Positions 1-9,033 of a stretch of DNA of 24,504 bases are shown here, in pieces; positions within the stretch are counted from its first letter, which is position 1, and each line of letters starts with the position of its first letter. The translations under genes were made by a program, and so were the position numbers. The stretch spans positions 1 through 24,504 of the forward strand of contig CAJUGP010000033.1 of NCBI GenBank assembly GCA_910586365.1. Reading direction: 5' to 3'. The stretch comes from an uncultured Christensenella sp. (GTDB lineage: Bacteria; Bacillota; Clostridia; Christensenellales; Borkfalkiaceae). The notes beneath the pieces were generated by a model. The model ran no database searches, was not told where the DNA came from, and saw nothing but the letters and a program-made list of their open reading frames with translations.

Positions 1-1901
1 ATGCCGCCGTCGAGAATCAAACGCACGCGGTGGTCGCAGGCGTTGTTTTCGAGCACGTAATCCACGCCGATCGCAGGGCTATGTTCTTCCAACGTGAGCG
101 TGACGGCGGCGCGCACGGTGACCTGTTCGCCGCTCAACGCGTCGCGCTCGAAATCGTAACGCGCGGCACGCTCGTATTCAAAATGCAGCGTAACCGCCTT
201 TCGGAACGCGCCGCAGCGCGTAACGCTTACCGCGGCAGGTTTTACGACCAGCGGCGCATACGGGGAAACGCGGTACACGTACGCGTCGCCCTTGTCGGAG
301 CTGTCTTCCAAACGAACGGGATCGGTATAAACTTTGCCCGTGCGTTTATCGCGTATGCGGAGCGTGCCGCCGTCGATTTCAAAGCAATAATATTCGTTTT
401 CCGCCCACTGCGACGCCGCACTTTCGCGTACATGCCCCTTTCGTTTGGGCACGACGGCATAAATCTGTGCCGTGTAAGGCGGTATGTTTTCGGCGTAAAA
501 CGCAATGCGCGTTTTCTCCGTATCGAGCACGCCGGGCAGATTGAGCGGACTGAACACGTCGCAAAGAGCGCGCTCGCGCGACAGAATTTCGTAAGACACG
601 CTTGCGCCGCTGCGATCGGTCAGATCGAATTCGCCGATCTCTTCGGAGAGCAGAAAATTCAGCTCTGTTTCGACGACGCCGCTTTGCGCGCGCGCCGTGC
701 CGTTGAACACCGTGACCGAGTAATTTTCGTCTTTGCGGTCGGGGTGCGCAAGGTGCGCCGCCGCGATCTTCATGCCGCGTTCGAGCAGATCTTCGCCCGT
801 TTCGTGAACAAGCTCATAGCGGTCCGCCATATGGCGGTGCGTGGCGTCGTTCGAGCAGCCGCAAATACTGTCGTGCGGCATGTTTTTCAGCAGCTCCTTC
901 CAAAGATAATGCAGCTCGTTTGCAGGATAGCCTTCAAACCCGCCCGCGAGCAGATACGAATAAAGCGGCTCGATCTTACCAAGCAGCAAATCCTGCGCCT
1001 TCACGTTGGCGCTTTTGAGGGATATGCGCGACGACCAACAGCCTTTGAGCGTATCGTAGTCGCACCCCTTATTCAGAGCACCCTTGTAAGTATACAGCGG
1101 CGTTCCGCGCACCGCGTCGCGTACCATTTGCGCGTAATCGTCGAGCGAGCACTGTTCGATATCGCGTCCGTCTCGGCGCAGTTTAATAAGAATCTCGCGC
1201 ACGTCGGCTTGCGCCTCGAGGTGATCGACGCCGTTCATGAGCAGAATATACGGCGATACGTTAAGCCCCTCGAAGTTCTTTTCGTTGATATCGAGCAGCA
1301 GACGCGCGCATTCGAGTTCTTCGGGAATATGCTGCGCGTTATTGTACCAATGCCTGAGATGCACGGCAAGCACGCGCGTTCCGTCCGCCCCCTCCCACTC
1401 GAATTCGGCGGGCAGGCGGCGCTCTCTTCGTTCGCCGTTCACCGTTTCGTAAATTTTGAAACCGCGCCCGAACACGAAGGTTTGCAGTCCGAACTCGGAA
1501 AGGATCTGCGGCAGCTGCGAAACGTTGCCGAAATGATCGGGCGCATACCCCACCGTGCCGCATTTCCCGAAACGGTTTGCTATCTGCATTCCGATCATGA
1601 GATTGCGCACCGTCGCCTCGGCGTCGGTCAAATAAAAATCGTTTTGCAGATACCACGGTCCCACGCGCAGGTTGCCCGAAGCGATATACCGTTTCAGCAA
1701 GTCCTCGTTTTGCGGACGCAGAACAAGGTAATCTTCGAGGACGACCGTCTGCGCGTCGAGGTGAAATATGTAATCTTTGTCCTTCTCAAACAGCGCGAAC
1801 AGCCTGTCGATCAGATCGACGAGCTTCAAGCGGAAGGAAGAAAAGGTCATATACCATTCCCGATCCCAATGCGTGTGAGAAATAACGATAAATTTTTTCA
1901 T
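1..1901 (-). CDS. Glycoside hydrolase family 38 alpha-mannosidase, C-terminus cut off by window edge
   Basis: Cleaves terminal alpha-linked mannose from oligosaccharides, with a Zn2+ in the active site. There is no signal peptide, so it should act in the cytoplasm on imported sugars. About 633 residues are visible and the frame is open to base 1. The start MKKFIVISHTHWDREW carries the GH38 zinc motif (H9, H11, D13). Further family signatures are YLQNDFYLTDAEATVRNL (about 84-101), GYAPDHFGN with D122 as the predicted nucleophile, NGVDH ending at H227, and PHDSICGCSND with H343/D344. GH38 enzymes of this type are usually 850-1000 residues, so roughly a third is missing to the left. It starts 72 bp after the surface-protein gene, with AGAGGG close to the ATG and a hairpin just upstream. 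It is the last visible gene of the importer operon. The family is firm; linkage specificity cannot be read from sequence. Confidence 0.93.
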   Translation of the reverse strand, partial: MKKFIVISHTHWDREWYMTFSSFRLKLVDLIDRLFALFEKDKDYIFHLDAQTVVLEDYLVLRPQNEDLLKRYIASGNLRVGPWYLQNDFYLTDAEATVRNLMIGMQIANRFGKCGTVGYAPDHFGNVSQLPQILSEFGLQTFVFGRGFKIYETVNGERRERRLPAEFEWEGADGTRVLAVHLRHWYNNAQHIPEELECARLLLDINEKNFEGLNVSPYILLMNGVDHLEAQADVREILIKLRRDGRDIEQCSLDDYAQMVRDAVRGTPLYTYKGALNKGCDYDTLKGCWSSRISLKSANVKAQDLLLGKIEPLYSYLLAGGFEGYPANELHYLWKELLKNMPHDSICGCSNDATHRHMADRYELVHETGEDLLERGMKIAAAHLAHPDRKDENYSVTVFNGTARAQSGVVETELNFLLSEEIGEFDLTDRSGASVSYEILSRERALCDVFSPLNLPGVLDTEKTRIAFYAENIPPYTAQIYAVVPKRKGHVRESAASQWAENEYYCFEIDGGTLRIRDKRTGKVYTDPVRLEDSSDKGDAYVYRVSPYAPLVVKPAAVSVTRCGAFRKAVTLHFEYERAARYDFERDALSGEQVTVRAAVTLTLEEHSPAIGVDYVLENNACDHRVRLILDGG

Positions 1902-1918
1902 GATCCCTCTATGCCGAC

Positions 1919-1944
1919 CTCTCCCGAGAGCTGCCCCGGGAGAG
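1919..1944. promoter_or_regulatory. Intercistronic hairpin upstream of the GH38 gene
   Basis: A perfect 8-bp inverted repeat (CTCTCCCG / CGGGAGAG, 10-nt loop) lies between the surface-protein stop and the mannosidase ribosome binding site. No T-run follows on the minus strand, so it does not look like an intrinsic terminator for the operon. It could be an mRNA-stability or processing element that sets the relative level of the two genes. The structure is seen; the function is a guess. Confidence 0.4.
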
Positions 1945-1973
1945 CGGCACGGTTGAATTTTTGGTGCAGTCTG

Positions 1974-4900
1974 TTATTTGCGCTGATTTTTCTTTTTGCC
2001 CGCCGCAACCGCCGCGAACGCGACCGCGCCGCCGAGCAAGGCGAGCATGACGGGCACGGAAGATACCGAACCGCTGCAACCGCTTACCGTTTTTTGCACC
2101 GTTTGCGTTACGGTCTTTTTGATCGTCTGCGTCACCGTTGCGGTGAAGTCTTTCGCGCCTTCGTCGAAATCCACTTCCAAATACGTATCGTTCGAGGGTT
2201 CGTACGCGTTGGGACCTTTGAAGCCCGTTCCGGGTTCGTCGCCGAATTTTTCCTGTTCCCAATCGGGAGCGGTAAGCAGTTTCTCGCCCGAGCCGATCGT
2301 GATGCGGTCGATCTTCATCGTAGACATCTGAATGCCGTTGACGTAGATACGGAAGCGCATGAGCGCGTCGTAATTGGGATCGCCGCCCGAAATATTGCCG
2401 TCCGCGCCTTTGAGCACGACCCAGTTCCAACCCTTTTGGAACTTATCCACGCCCCACTGCCGAAGCTCCCAATTGATTTCGTTCGTGTCGTACTGATCGC
2501 TGCTCGAAAGCTCGATCTGCGCGTTGATCCCGTTTTTGAAGGTTGTTCCGTCGTTCTCGAAATAGTACGCGGGATCTTCGATCCAAAGCCAGAAGGCAAG
2601 CACGAGCGTCGATTTGCGCAAATCGGTTTCACCCCCTTCAAACTGCGCGTTCAGCGCGTAGCCCGCGCCCGAAGTGTACACGCAGCCCGACTCGTAACGG
2701 TGATCCTGCCTATCGACCTTGTTGCCCGAGAAGAGCAAGCCGTTCGTTTCGTTGCAGCTAATGATCACGCGCTCCGCAATGGGATTTAACCCTTCTTCTA
2801 CGTTGGAAACCGTTTTCACGACCTTCATTTCCGTTTCTTCCGTGGCGATGATCGCAAATTCCGAAATCGCAAAGTCGTTTTTGTTCGTATCGATGGGCGT
2901 CGCCTTGTCTTGATCGACGGAAAGATACGCGATCGCGCCGAAATCGAAGGCGGCGTTCGTTCCCGCCGAGAAGGGAAGAACAAGCTTGTTCCAACCCGTG
3001 ATGCAGTCCGCAAAGACGGAGTGAAGCTCGAACGTCAGCTTGTTCGCGCCCTTGTATTCGCCCGAATACAGGTTGACGAACCAGTTGCCCGTAACCGCCT
3101 TGTAGGCGTTGAGCGTGTTTTCGTTTTCGATATACAGCCAGAAGGTGAGCGCGCCGTTGTTCTCGAATTTTACGGCATTGTAGCTCTTTGCGAGCGAAAT
3201 GCGTTTTTCGTTCAGTCTGCCCCAGCCTTTGCCGATCGCCGAATATGCCGTAACGTTCTTTTTCTCGCGCACCAACTGCACTTTGGAAAGCTCTTCGACG
3301 GCGGTCACGCTCAAGCTGATTCCCGTGCCGTTTTCCACCGAGCGCGCCGTTTCGTCGGTCGAAAGGAGCGCAAACTGCGCGAACGCCACTTCGCATTCCC
3401 CTTCCGCGAACGCCGTATCCCAACCGATTTGCAGATATTTCACTGCCGACCAGTCGATCGCGCCTTTTTCGTCGGCGGTGTCTACGGGAAGATACACGGT
3501 GTTCCAGCCCGCCGAGCATTCGGCAAGCAGCGCCGAAATATCGAACGTATAAGCGTTTGCCGCGTTGAACGCGCTGCCCGATCCGAGCATAATACGATAC
3601 CCGTTTTTCACCGCGCGGTGCGCTTCGAGCGTCGTTTCGTCGGCGAAATACAGCCCGAACGAAAGCACGCTCTTACCGTAAACGTTATGAGAAGTAAGGT
3701 CGTAAGCCTGATCGAACGTAATGAGCTGTTCCTTTCTGCCCCAATTTTTGCCGATCGCGCTGTATGCGGGCACGGGTTTGCCGTCTACCGTTAAAAGCGT
3801 TTCGTCTTTGGTCAGATCGGAAGCATTTCCCACGCCGAAGGTAACGTCGTCGGGTTTGACCATCTGCGTTTTTTGGTTGACGACGGTCGGCTGCGTTTCG
3901 TCGGTGAGGAAGTAACCGAAATCGGCGAACGCGACGTCGGCAACGCCCGCGCCTGCGCCGTCCAACGCGACGATACGGATATTCCCAACCGTGGCGTTCT
4001 CGGGACCGCCGCCGTGCTTTTGACACATGGACGACGAGAACGGAATGATGATTTTGTTCCAGCCGATCATAAAATCGTTGGCAAGCGAAGCAATGTTATA
4101 CTCCCACTTTTTCGCATCCGAGAAATTTTCGCCGCTCGAAACGTTGATCCCGAACGCTTTGTTGGAGTTTTTGATATAGTCGAGCGTCGTTTGATTGTGC
4201 ACGTACAGCCAAAATACGAACGCGCCCTTGGCGTCGGAGCTGATCGCGCTGACGTTATACGGCTTGTCAAGCACCGTCGCGCGCACGATACCGCCCCAAA
4301 CAGACCAGTTTCCGTTCATGTTTGCGAACACGTACTGCGCGGTCGTGTTTTCGTCCAGCTGTTTGATCGCTTCGATCGCGGGCGACTGTTCGTCGCTCGT
4401 CATTCCGGCATAATCGGAAAATCCGACGATTCCGCCGTCTGCGGTAAGCGTTACGGTGGGATCGGGCTGCGGTTCGGTCGGTTCCACGTAGCCGACCACC
4501 GTCGGTTCGGTCACGCCGCTGTGAACGATCTGCATATTCGCCATTGCCACACGGCAAGCCGTTCCGCCGCTTACGTTCAAACGGATATTGCGCACGTCCG
4601 CCCAATCCATATCATTCTTTTCGTTTGCGCTTTCAAGAGGAATGATAAGATTGTTCCAACCCACCGAGCACTTGCTGAAAAGCGGTTTAATGTTGATACA
4701 ATATTTGTGAGAATCGGAATACGATTCACCGCTCGAAATATCGATATTATACGCACTGAGCGCCGCTTTGTCTGACTCACGATCAAAATAAACCCAAACT
4801 GAAAGTGCGGAATCCGAAGTTTTATTCACGCTGTACACTTGATCGAGAGCGAGAACCGTAAGGAATCCGCCCTTATCTTTATTATAGAATGCGGTAAAAT

Positions 4901-5630
4901 CCTGCCCCAAATCGGGAATGTTCATGACTGCCGTGTCTACTCCCGATACAGCGCCGTGACCGAACACCGTGACGGGATCGCCCGTGATCGTGTTTTTCGG
5001 AAGATCGGTCGTCGTGAACGAGATATTTGCAACTTTGCCCGTGTAGCCGCTCGAAATGCCGAACCCCGTCGTATTGAGGCGGGCGGATTGCACGTTCGCC
5101 CAATTCATGTTCGCTTTGTCGCCCGCGCCCACCGCGGAAAACGGCATGACGATGCGCTGCCAACCGATCCGCGCCGAGGCGAAATCGGTGCCGAGCATGG
5201 TGAACGTCCACTTGTATTCGTCGCTGTATGTGCCGTTGGAAGAAATATCGAAATTCCAGCGATCCGACGCCTTGCGCTCCTGATACTTCTTTAACACCGC
5301 TTCGTCGGGAATATACAGCCAAAACGACAGCGCGCCCTTGCCCGATTCGGCGATCGCGGAAACGTCTTTCGATTCGGTAAACGTAAGGGTTTTTGCAAAA
5401 CCGCCCCAACCCGTCCAGCCGACCGCCGTCACGTTTTCCGTGCCGTAGATGTTGTTGTCGGTCGTTTTCACCAAATCTTCGTGCGTGTTGATTTCCATGT
5501 TGACGTCGTCCGCCGCGGCGACGTCTTGCGCGCTCGCCTTGCGCAGCGATAAAAACGAGAGCGTGAGCGAGAGCACGAACAGCAGCGCCGTAAACAATAA
5601 CGCGAAATTCCTGATTTTCGTCTTATTCAT
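1974..5630 (-). CDS. Large secreted surface protein with about six carbohydrate-binding-like repeats and a C-terminal membrane anchor
   Basis: Predicted 1218 residues. A signal peptide (KTK n-region, long hydrophobic core, likely cut after ASA near residue 34) is followed by about six divergent repeats at roughly 65-212, 220-372, 395-590, 610-770, 780-950 and 960-1130. Each contains a FWLYI-type strand, an SSG/YSGE segment, and a GWNKLVLPF-type strand followed by DW..V..LRI, as expected of a beta-sandwich ligand-binding domain. A short TVTQTxKK/TVTQTVQK stretch precedes the end: a GCSGS motif, about 20 hydrophobic residues, then KKKNQRK. That end resembles a processed sorting signal or a simple membrane anchor. 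No catalytic motif was recognised. Start choice: AAGGAG is 8 nt from the second ATG (5630) but only about 2 nt from the ATG at 5636. The gene is 24 bp downstream of the GxGYxYP lipoprotein gene. I infer a glycan-binding role. Confidence 0.82.
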   Translation of the reverse strand: MNKTKIRNFALLFTALLFVLSLTLSFLSLRKASAQDVAAADDVNMEINTHEDLVKTTDNNIYGTENVTAVGWTGWGGFAKTLTFTESKDVSAIAESGKGALSFWLYIPDEAVLKKYQERKASDRWNFDISSNGTYSDEYKWTFTMLGTDFASARIGWQRIVMPFSAVGAGDKANMNWANVQSARLNTTGFGISSGYTGKVANISFTTTDLPKNTITGDPVTVFGHGAVSGVDTAVMNIPDLGQDFTAFYNKDKGGFLTVLALDQVYSVNKTSDSALSVWVYFDRESDKAALSAYNIDISSGESYSDSHKYCINIKPLFSKCSVGWNNLIIPLESANEKNDMDWADVRNIRLNVSGGTACRVAMANMQIVHSGVTEPTVVGYVEPTEPQPDPTVTLTADGGIVGFSDYAGMTSDEQSPAIEAIKQLDENTTAQYVFANMNGNWSVWGGIVRATVLDKPYNVSAISSDAKGAFVFWLYVHNQTTLDYIKNSNKAFGINVSSGENFSDAKKWEYNIASLANDFMIGWNKIIIPFSSSMCQKHGGGPENATVGNIRIVALDGAGAGVADVAFADFGYFLTDETQPTVVNQKTQMVKPDDVTFGVGNASDLTKDETLLTVDGKPVPAYSAIGKNWGRKEQLITFDQAYDLTSHNVYGKSVLSFGLYFADETTLEAHRAVKNGYRIMLGSGSAFNAANAYTFDISALLAECSAGWNTVYLPVDTADEKGAIDWSAVKYLQIGWDTAFAEGECEVAFAQFALLSTDETARSVENGTGISLSVTAVEELSKVQLVREKKNVTAYSAIGKGWGRLNEKRISLAKSYNAVKFENNGALTFWLYIENENTLNAYKAVTGNWFVNLYSGEYKGANKLTFELHSVFADCITGWNKLVLPFSAGTNAAFDFGAIAYLSVDQDKATPIDTNKNDFAISEFAIIATEETEMKVVKTVSNVEEGLNPIAERVIISCNETNGLLFSGNKVDRQDHRYESGCVYTSGAGYALNAQFEGGETDLRKSTLVLAFWLWIEDPAYYFENDGTTFKNGINAQIELSSSDQYDTNEINWELRQWGVDKFQKGWNWVVLKGADGNISGGDPNYDALMRFRIYVNGIQMSTMKIDRITIGSGEKLLTAPDWEQEKFGDEPGTGFKGPNAYEPSNDTYLEVDFDEGAKDFTATVTQTIKKTVTQTVQKTVSGCSGSVSSVPVMLALLGGAVAFAAVAAGKKKNQRK

Positions 5631-5654
5631 GATCATATCTCCTTATCATCGGGA

Positions 5655-8093
5655 TCAACCCATATTCCCCTGCTGTGCGAGCAATCCGTAGAAGGTGTAC
5701 GGATCGACGAGCTTGAAATTGTACTTCGCGTATTCGGGTTTTTGCAGCGCGGTGTAAAGCTCGTATACGTCGGTCGGCGAACGGAGAATAAAACGGATCT
5801 GACGGAACGTGCTGCCGTCGCCCGCTTTCTTTTCCGTAAAGCCCTTCACGAACTCGTTCACGTTGCCCGCGTAGTCGTTGCTCAGCGCCACGGCAAGCCC
5901 TGCCGCCGTTTCGTCCGTATATTTATTGGTGGCAAGACCGCGGCAGAATTTCGCGTAGCATTCCAAAATATCCGCCGTCGCCGCGTTGCGGGTGATGAGG
6001 AAGCCCGAATAATCGATATCGAATCTTTCGTACACATTTTTGTTATAAGCCGCCCATTCGTCCAAACCGCCGTAAATGCCTTCGTGACGGCTGTCGGCAA
6101 ACGATTCGGGATTGAGGTAGCCCGCGCCGTTGTCGCCCGCGATGAAGTAATCGTTTTCCGTGGCGGTTTCGTACATTCTGTCGATCACATGACCCGCGCG
6201 CCCCGAAATATCGAGCGCAAACGACCAGCAAAGCGGAATCTTACCGCGGTTCTCGTCCGCCCAGAACTTGATCATCGCCGTATTAAGCCAGCTCGACGCG
6301 TCGAAGTCGCCCATGTAGAAGAGCAGATAGTTCGCGCCCTGTTCTCCCGCCGCGGGGAGCGCTTCCTTCACCGTTTTGTCGGCGGTCTGTTTGTACTGCG
6401 CCTTCATCGGATACTGCGCGTACACGGACGCGTTCGCCATTGCCGTGTAGTGCGGCGCATCGGCGTTGATGTAGGCGTTGTAGATCGAAAACTGATAAAC
6501 CGTTTCCCATTCGCAAGTGACTTCGCCCGAAGCCTCGGGGTTGGTAAAGCGCGTGTATTTTAAGTGCCAGGGCGTAAAGCCGCCCACGTCGATGGGCTTG
6601 GTCGCGTCGGTTTCTTCCGCCCATTTCGCCTGCGCTTTCATGATTTTTTCAAACGTGAGATAGTCGATCGACCCGTCTTGATTACCGTCGCGTTCCGCCT
6701 GATCGGGATCGTCGTCTGGAATCTCGAACTCCATGACCGAAAGATCGAAGAAGAACGCCTTATTCGCAATATAATAATCGCGGTTGGAAAGATACATGTT
6801 CTGCAAATCGCCGTACGCCGCAAACACGGTGTTCGAGCCGTAAGCGTCCACATGATACGCGATCATATGCGAATTGGTTTTATGCGTATCGAGATAGGTT
6901 TCTTTCGCCCAAATGTAAACGTCGTTTTTGCGGCTGCCCGTCGACGGGGTTTGCGTACCGTAGATCGTACCCCCCCCCTCGGCGAACGCTCCGCCCAAAT
7001 CGATTTTAACGGGCTTTTGCGCGAACGTTTCGGCGTTTTTAACGTACCAATACAGGCTGTTGCGCACCGCGGAGTAGCGGACGGGAAGCAGATCGTCGAC
7101 GCCGCACGCCGTGGCGACCGCGTTCACCGTTGCGGGCACGGCGGGGTCCCAAGCGGCAAATCCCTTGTAATAGCGGTCGAAAAGACGCAGAAGCGTCGAG
7201 GGCGATTTCACGGCGACCACCGTCTTATCTCCCAGCCATGCCCCCTCTTGCGTCAGTTCTTCGAGCCAATACCCGTCGGTATCGCGCGAATACTGGTTGG
7301 GCTGCATGAAGCGCACGAACAGGCGCTGCCCGTCGCGGTTGACAAGCCCTTGCAGGGTGCTCACGAGGTTGGCGATATCGTACTGCTCCTCCGCGTCGAG
7401 TGCAACGGTGAGCATATAATCATATAAATCGAAATAGTACAGCGCGCTTTCGCTGAACGCGATATCGCCGCTCTCTTCGATCCCGACGCCGAGCAGATGC
7501 TTGCCCGTTTCGGCAAAGTCGACGGCGTTCAGATCGTCGTTGGTCTTGCTCATGATGCCGAATTCCGAAACGCGCACGTACGACGTGCCCGGCCAGTAAA
7601 TTTGCAGCGTCGCCTCGGTATCCTCTTCCACGGGGAACGTGAATGTAAAATCCTTATAAGCGAGCTTTTGGTCGAATTCCGCCACGCGCACGTTGCGCCG
7701 CCCCAGCTCTTTTCCCTCTTCGTCGAGCACGCGCAGCACGCACGCCACGTCTTTTATGGGATTTTTTTCGGTGCTCAGATCGTTTACGAGCACGCGCGCC
7801 GCCGCCGTGTAAGCGGTTTTGCGCAGCATTTCGGTTTCCGCCGCGCACAGCACGCCCGCTTTATCCGACTGCGGAATCGCGCCCCAGCCCGCGTCCACCG
7901 CCAAGTCGCCCACTTCGTGCAGCACGTCGGGTTCCGCCACGCGCCAAATCTGCGAGTAAGCGGAAAAATCGACTTCCTGCTCCACCGTTTCTTCCACTTC
8001 GACTTCTTCTTCCACTTCCACGACGTGCGAACAACCCGCAACGGCGCAGAGCGAAAAAGCCACGCACAGAATTGTTGAAAGTACTTTCTTCAT
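5655..8093 (-). CDS. GxGYxYP-family lipoprotein, putative extracellular glycoside hydrolase
   Basis: 812 residues. MKKVLSTILC... leads to a lipobox VAGC (Cys21), so it is anchored outside the membrane. A very acidic tract (about 26-40, VEVEEE-like) follows, then a beta-rich segment (about 85-190) resembling a galactose-binding-like domain. TLQGLVNRDG (246-255) is the typical signature of the GxGYxYP N-terminal domain, and the name-giving motif appears as GAGYLNP at about 655-661, after LLFYMGDFD and PLCWSFAL strands. The family is called a putative glycoside hydrolase in Pfam, but its reaction is not established. Start choice: GGGAGG abuts the ATG at 8099 but lies 6 nt from the ATG at 8093, so 8093 is used. 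It follows the second permease by 37 bp and contains a G9 tract (plus-strand C9 at 6970-6978). Family assignment is strong; substrate is inferred from the operon. Confidence 0.85.
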   Translation of the reverse strand: MKKVLSTILCVAFSLCAVAGCSHVVEVEEEVEVEETVEQEVDFSAYSQIWRVAEPDVLHEVGDLAVDAGWGAIPQSDKAGVLCAAETEMLRKTAYTAAARVLVNDLSTEKNPIKDVACVLRVLDEEGKELGRRNVRVAEFDQKLAYKDFTFTFPVEEDTEATLQIYWPGTSYVRVSEFGIMSKTNDDLNAVDFAETGKHLLGVGIEESGDIAFSESALYYFDLYDYMLTVALDAEEQYDIANLVSTLQGLVNRDGQRLFVRFMQPNQYSRDTDGYWLEELTQEGAWLGDKTVVAVKSPSTLLRLFDRYYKGFAAWDPAVPATVNAVATACGVDDLLPVRYSAVRNSLYWYVKNAETFAQKPVKIDLGGAFAEGGGTIYGTQTPSTGSRKNDVYIWAKETYLDTHKTNSHMIAYHVDAYGSNTVFAAYGDLQNMYLSNRDYYIANKAFFFDLSVMEFEIPDDDPDQAERDGNQDGSIDYLTFEKIMKAQAKWAEETDATKPIDVGGFTPWHLKYTRFTNPEASGEVTCEWETVYQFSIYNAYINADAPHYTAMANASVYAQYPMKAQYKQTADKTVKEALPAAGEQGANYLLFYMGDFDASSWLNTAMIKFWADENRGKIPLCWSFALDISGRAGHVIDRMYETATENDYFIAGDNGAGYLNPESFADSRHEGIYGGLDEWAAYNKNVYERFDIDYSGFLITRNAATADILECYAKFCRGLATNKYTDETAAGLAVALSNDYAGNVNEFVKGFTEKKAGDGSTFRQIRFILRSPTDVYELYTALQKPEYAKYNFKLVDPYTFYGLLAQQGNMG

Positions 8094-8130
8094 TGTCATC
8101 CTCCCTTTTTTATATCGATTTCATTTGGTT

Positions 8131-9033
8131 TCAGGCTTTTACGCCGCCGACCGCCAACCCCTGCACAAAATATTTCTGGCAACAGATATACGCGATCACG
8201 GGCGGCACGATCATCACGACGCCCATCGTCATGACCATGGGATAGTTCATCAGTCCCCCCGCGCCCGCGGTATACAGATAATCGGACTGAATTTCCACGG
8301 AGAGCACGCCGATCGGCCACAGATCGCGCGCGCTCGATAAAAAGATTTTGGGGAACAGGTAATCGTTCCATTGCCCGATAAAGGTCTGCACGACCATGAG
8401 CGCGATCACGGGCGCAAGCATAGGCATGTAGATCGAAAAGATAATGCGGAAAAATCCCGCGCCGTCCAGTTCCGCCGCCTCTTTGTATTCGTCGCCCATC
8501 TGCGTGAGCATCTGCCGCACGAGAAAAATGTTATACGCCGAAAAACACCCCGTGATAAAGAGCAGCGCGCCGTTGTCGCGGAAGCCCGAACCGCCTTTGC
8601 CGAAAATGTCGTTGCCGCCGACGAGCGGAAAACGCATGAGTTCGAGATACTGCGGAATGAGAAGCGCGATGCCGGGGATCATCATGGACGACATGATGAT
8701 ATAGAACGCCGCTTTTTTGAACTTAAATTTGACTTTGGCGAACGCGTAACCGCCCAACACCGAAGTTAAAATCAGGATAAACGCGTACCACACGAACCGC
8801 GCCAAGGTCAGCAAAATGGAAACATAGATTTCCGTTCTGCGGAAAATTAACCCTAAATTAGAAAACAGATAGGATAATTTCTGCGGCACGGGAAGCACGC
8901 CCACCGAATAAAACCCCTCGATCGAAACGAACTGCCCCAAAAAGGCGAACGCGAGCGGATAAAGCATGAGCAGCGATCCGAGAATGAGAAACAGGTGCGA
9001 AAAGACGATCGTTTTCTTTTTTACGACTTTCAT
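8131..9033 (-). CDS. CUT1 ABC transporter permease (MalG/LacG type)
   Basis: 300 residues, six predicted membrane spans, inner-membrane half of a carbohydrate importer. The cytoplasmic EAA loop that docks on the ATPase is clear at about 183-207 (EYKEAAELDGAGFFRI...PMLAP). The C-terminal YFVQGLAVGGVKA is the usual ending of MalG-like permeases (typically F..GL..GAVKG). The start at 9033 has AAGGAGGAG 3-8 nt upstream and overlaps the stop of the first permease as ATGA, giving translational coupling. A longer open frame to 9465 exists but is antisense-like text in another frame of the first permease. No ATPase gene lies in the operon; in Clostridia a shared MsmX-type ATPase elsewhere commonly serves such importers. 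Confidence 0.95.
   Translation of the reverse strand: MKVVKKKTIVFSHLFLILGSLLMLYPLAFAFLGQFVSIEGFYSVGVLPVPQKLSYLFSNLGLIFRRTEIYVSILLTLARFVWYAFILILTSVLGGYAFAKVKFKFKKAAFYIIMSSMMIPGIALLIPQYLELMRFPLVGGNDIFGKGGSGFRDNGALLFITGCFSAYNIFLVRQMLTQMGDEYKEAAELDGAGFFRIIFSIYMPMLAPVIALMVVQTFIGQWNDYLFPKIFLSSARDLWPIGVLSVEIQSDYLYTAGAGGLMNYPMVMTMGVVMIVPPVIAYICCQKYFVQGLAVGGVKA

Noticed and set aside
30..2789. Plus-strand open frame of 919 codons
   Set aside because: It is antisense to the GH38 gene and the end of the surface-protein gene. Its translation is Arg/Val/Phe-rich with no family signal, while the minus strand carries unmistakable GH38 motifs.
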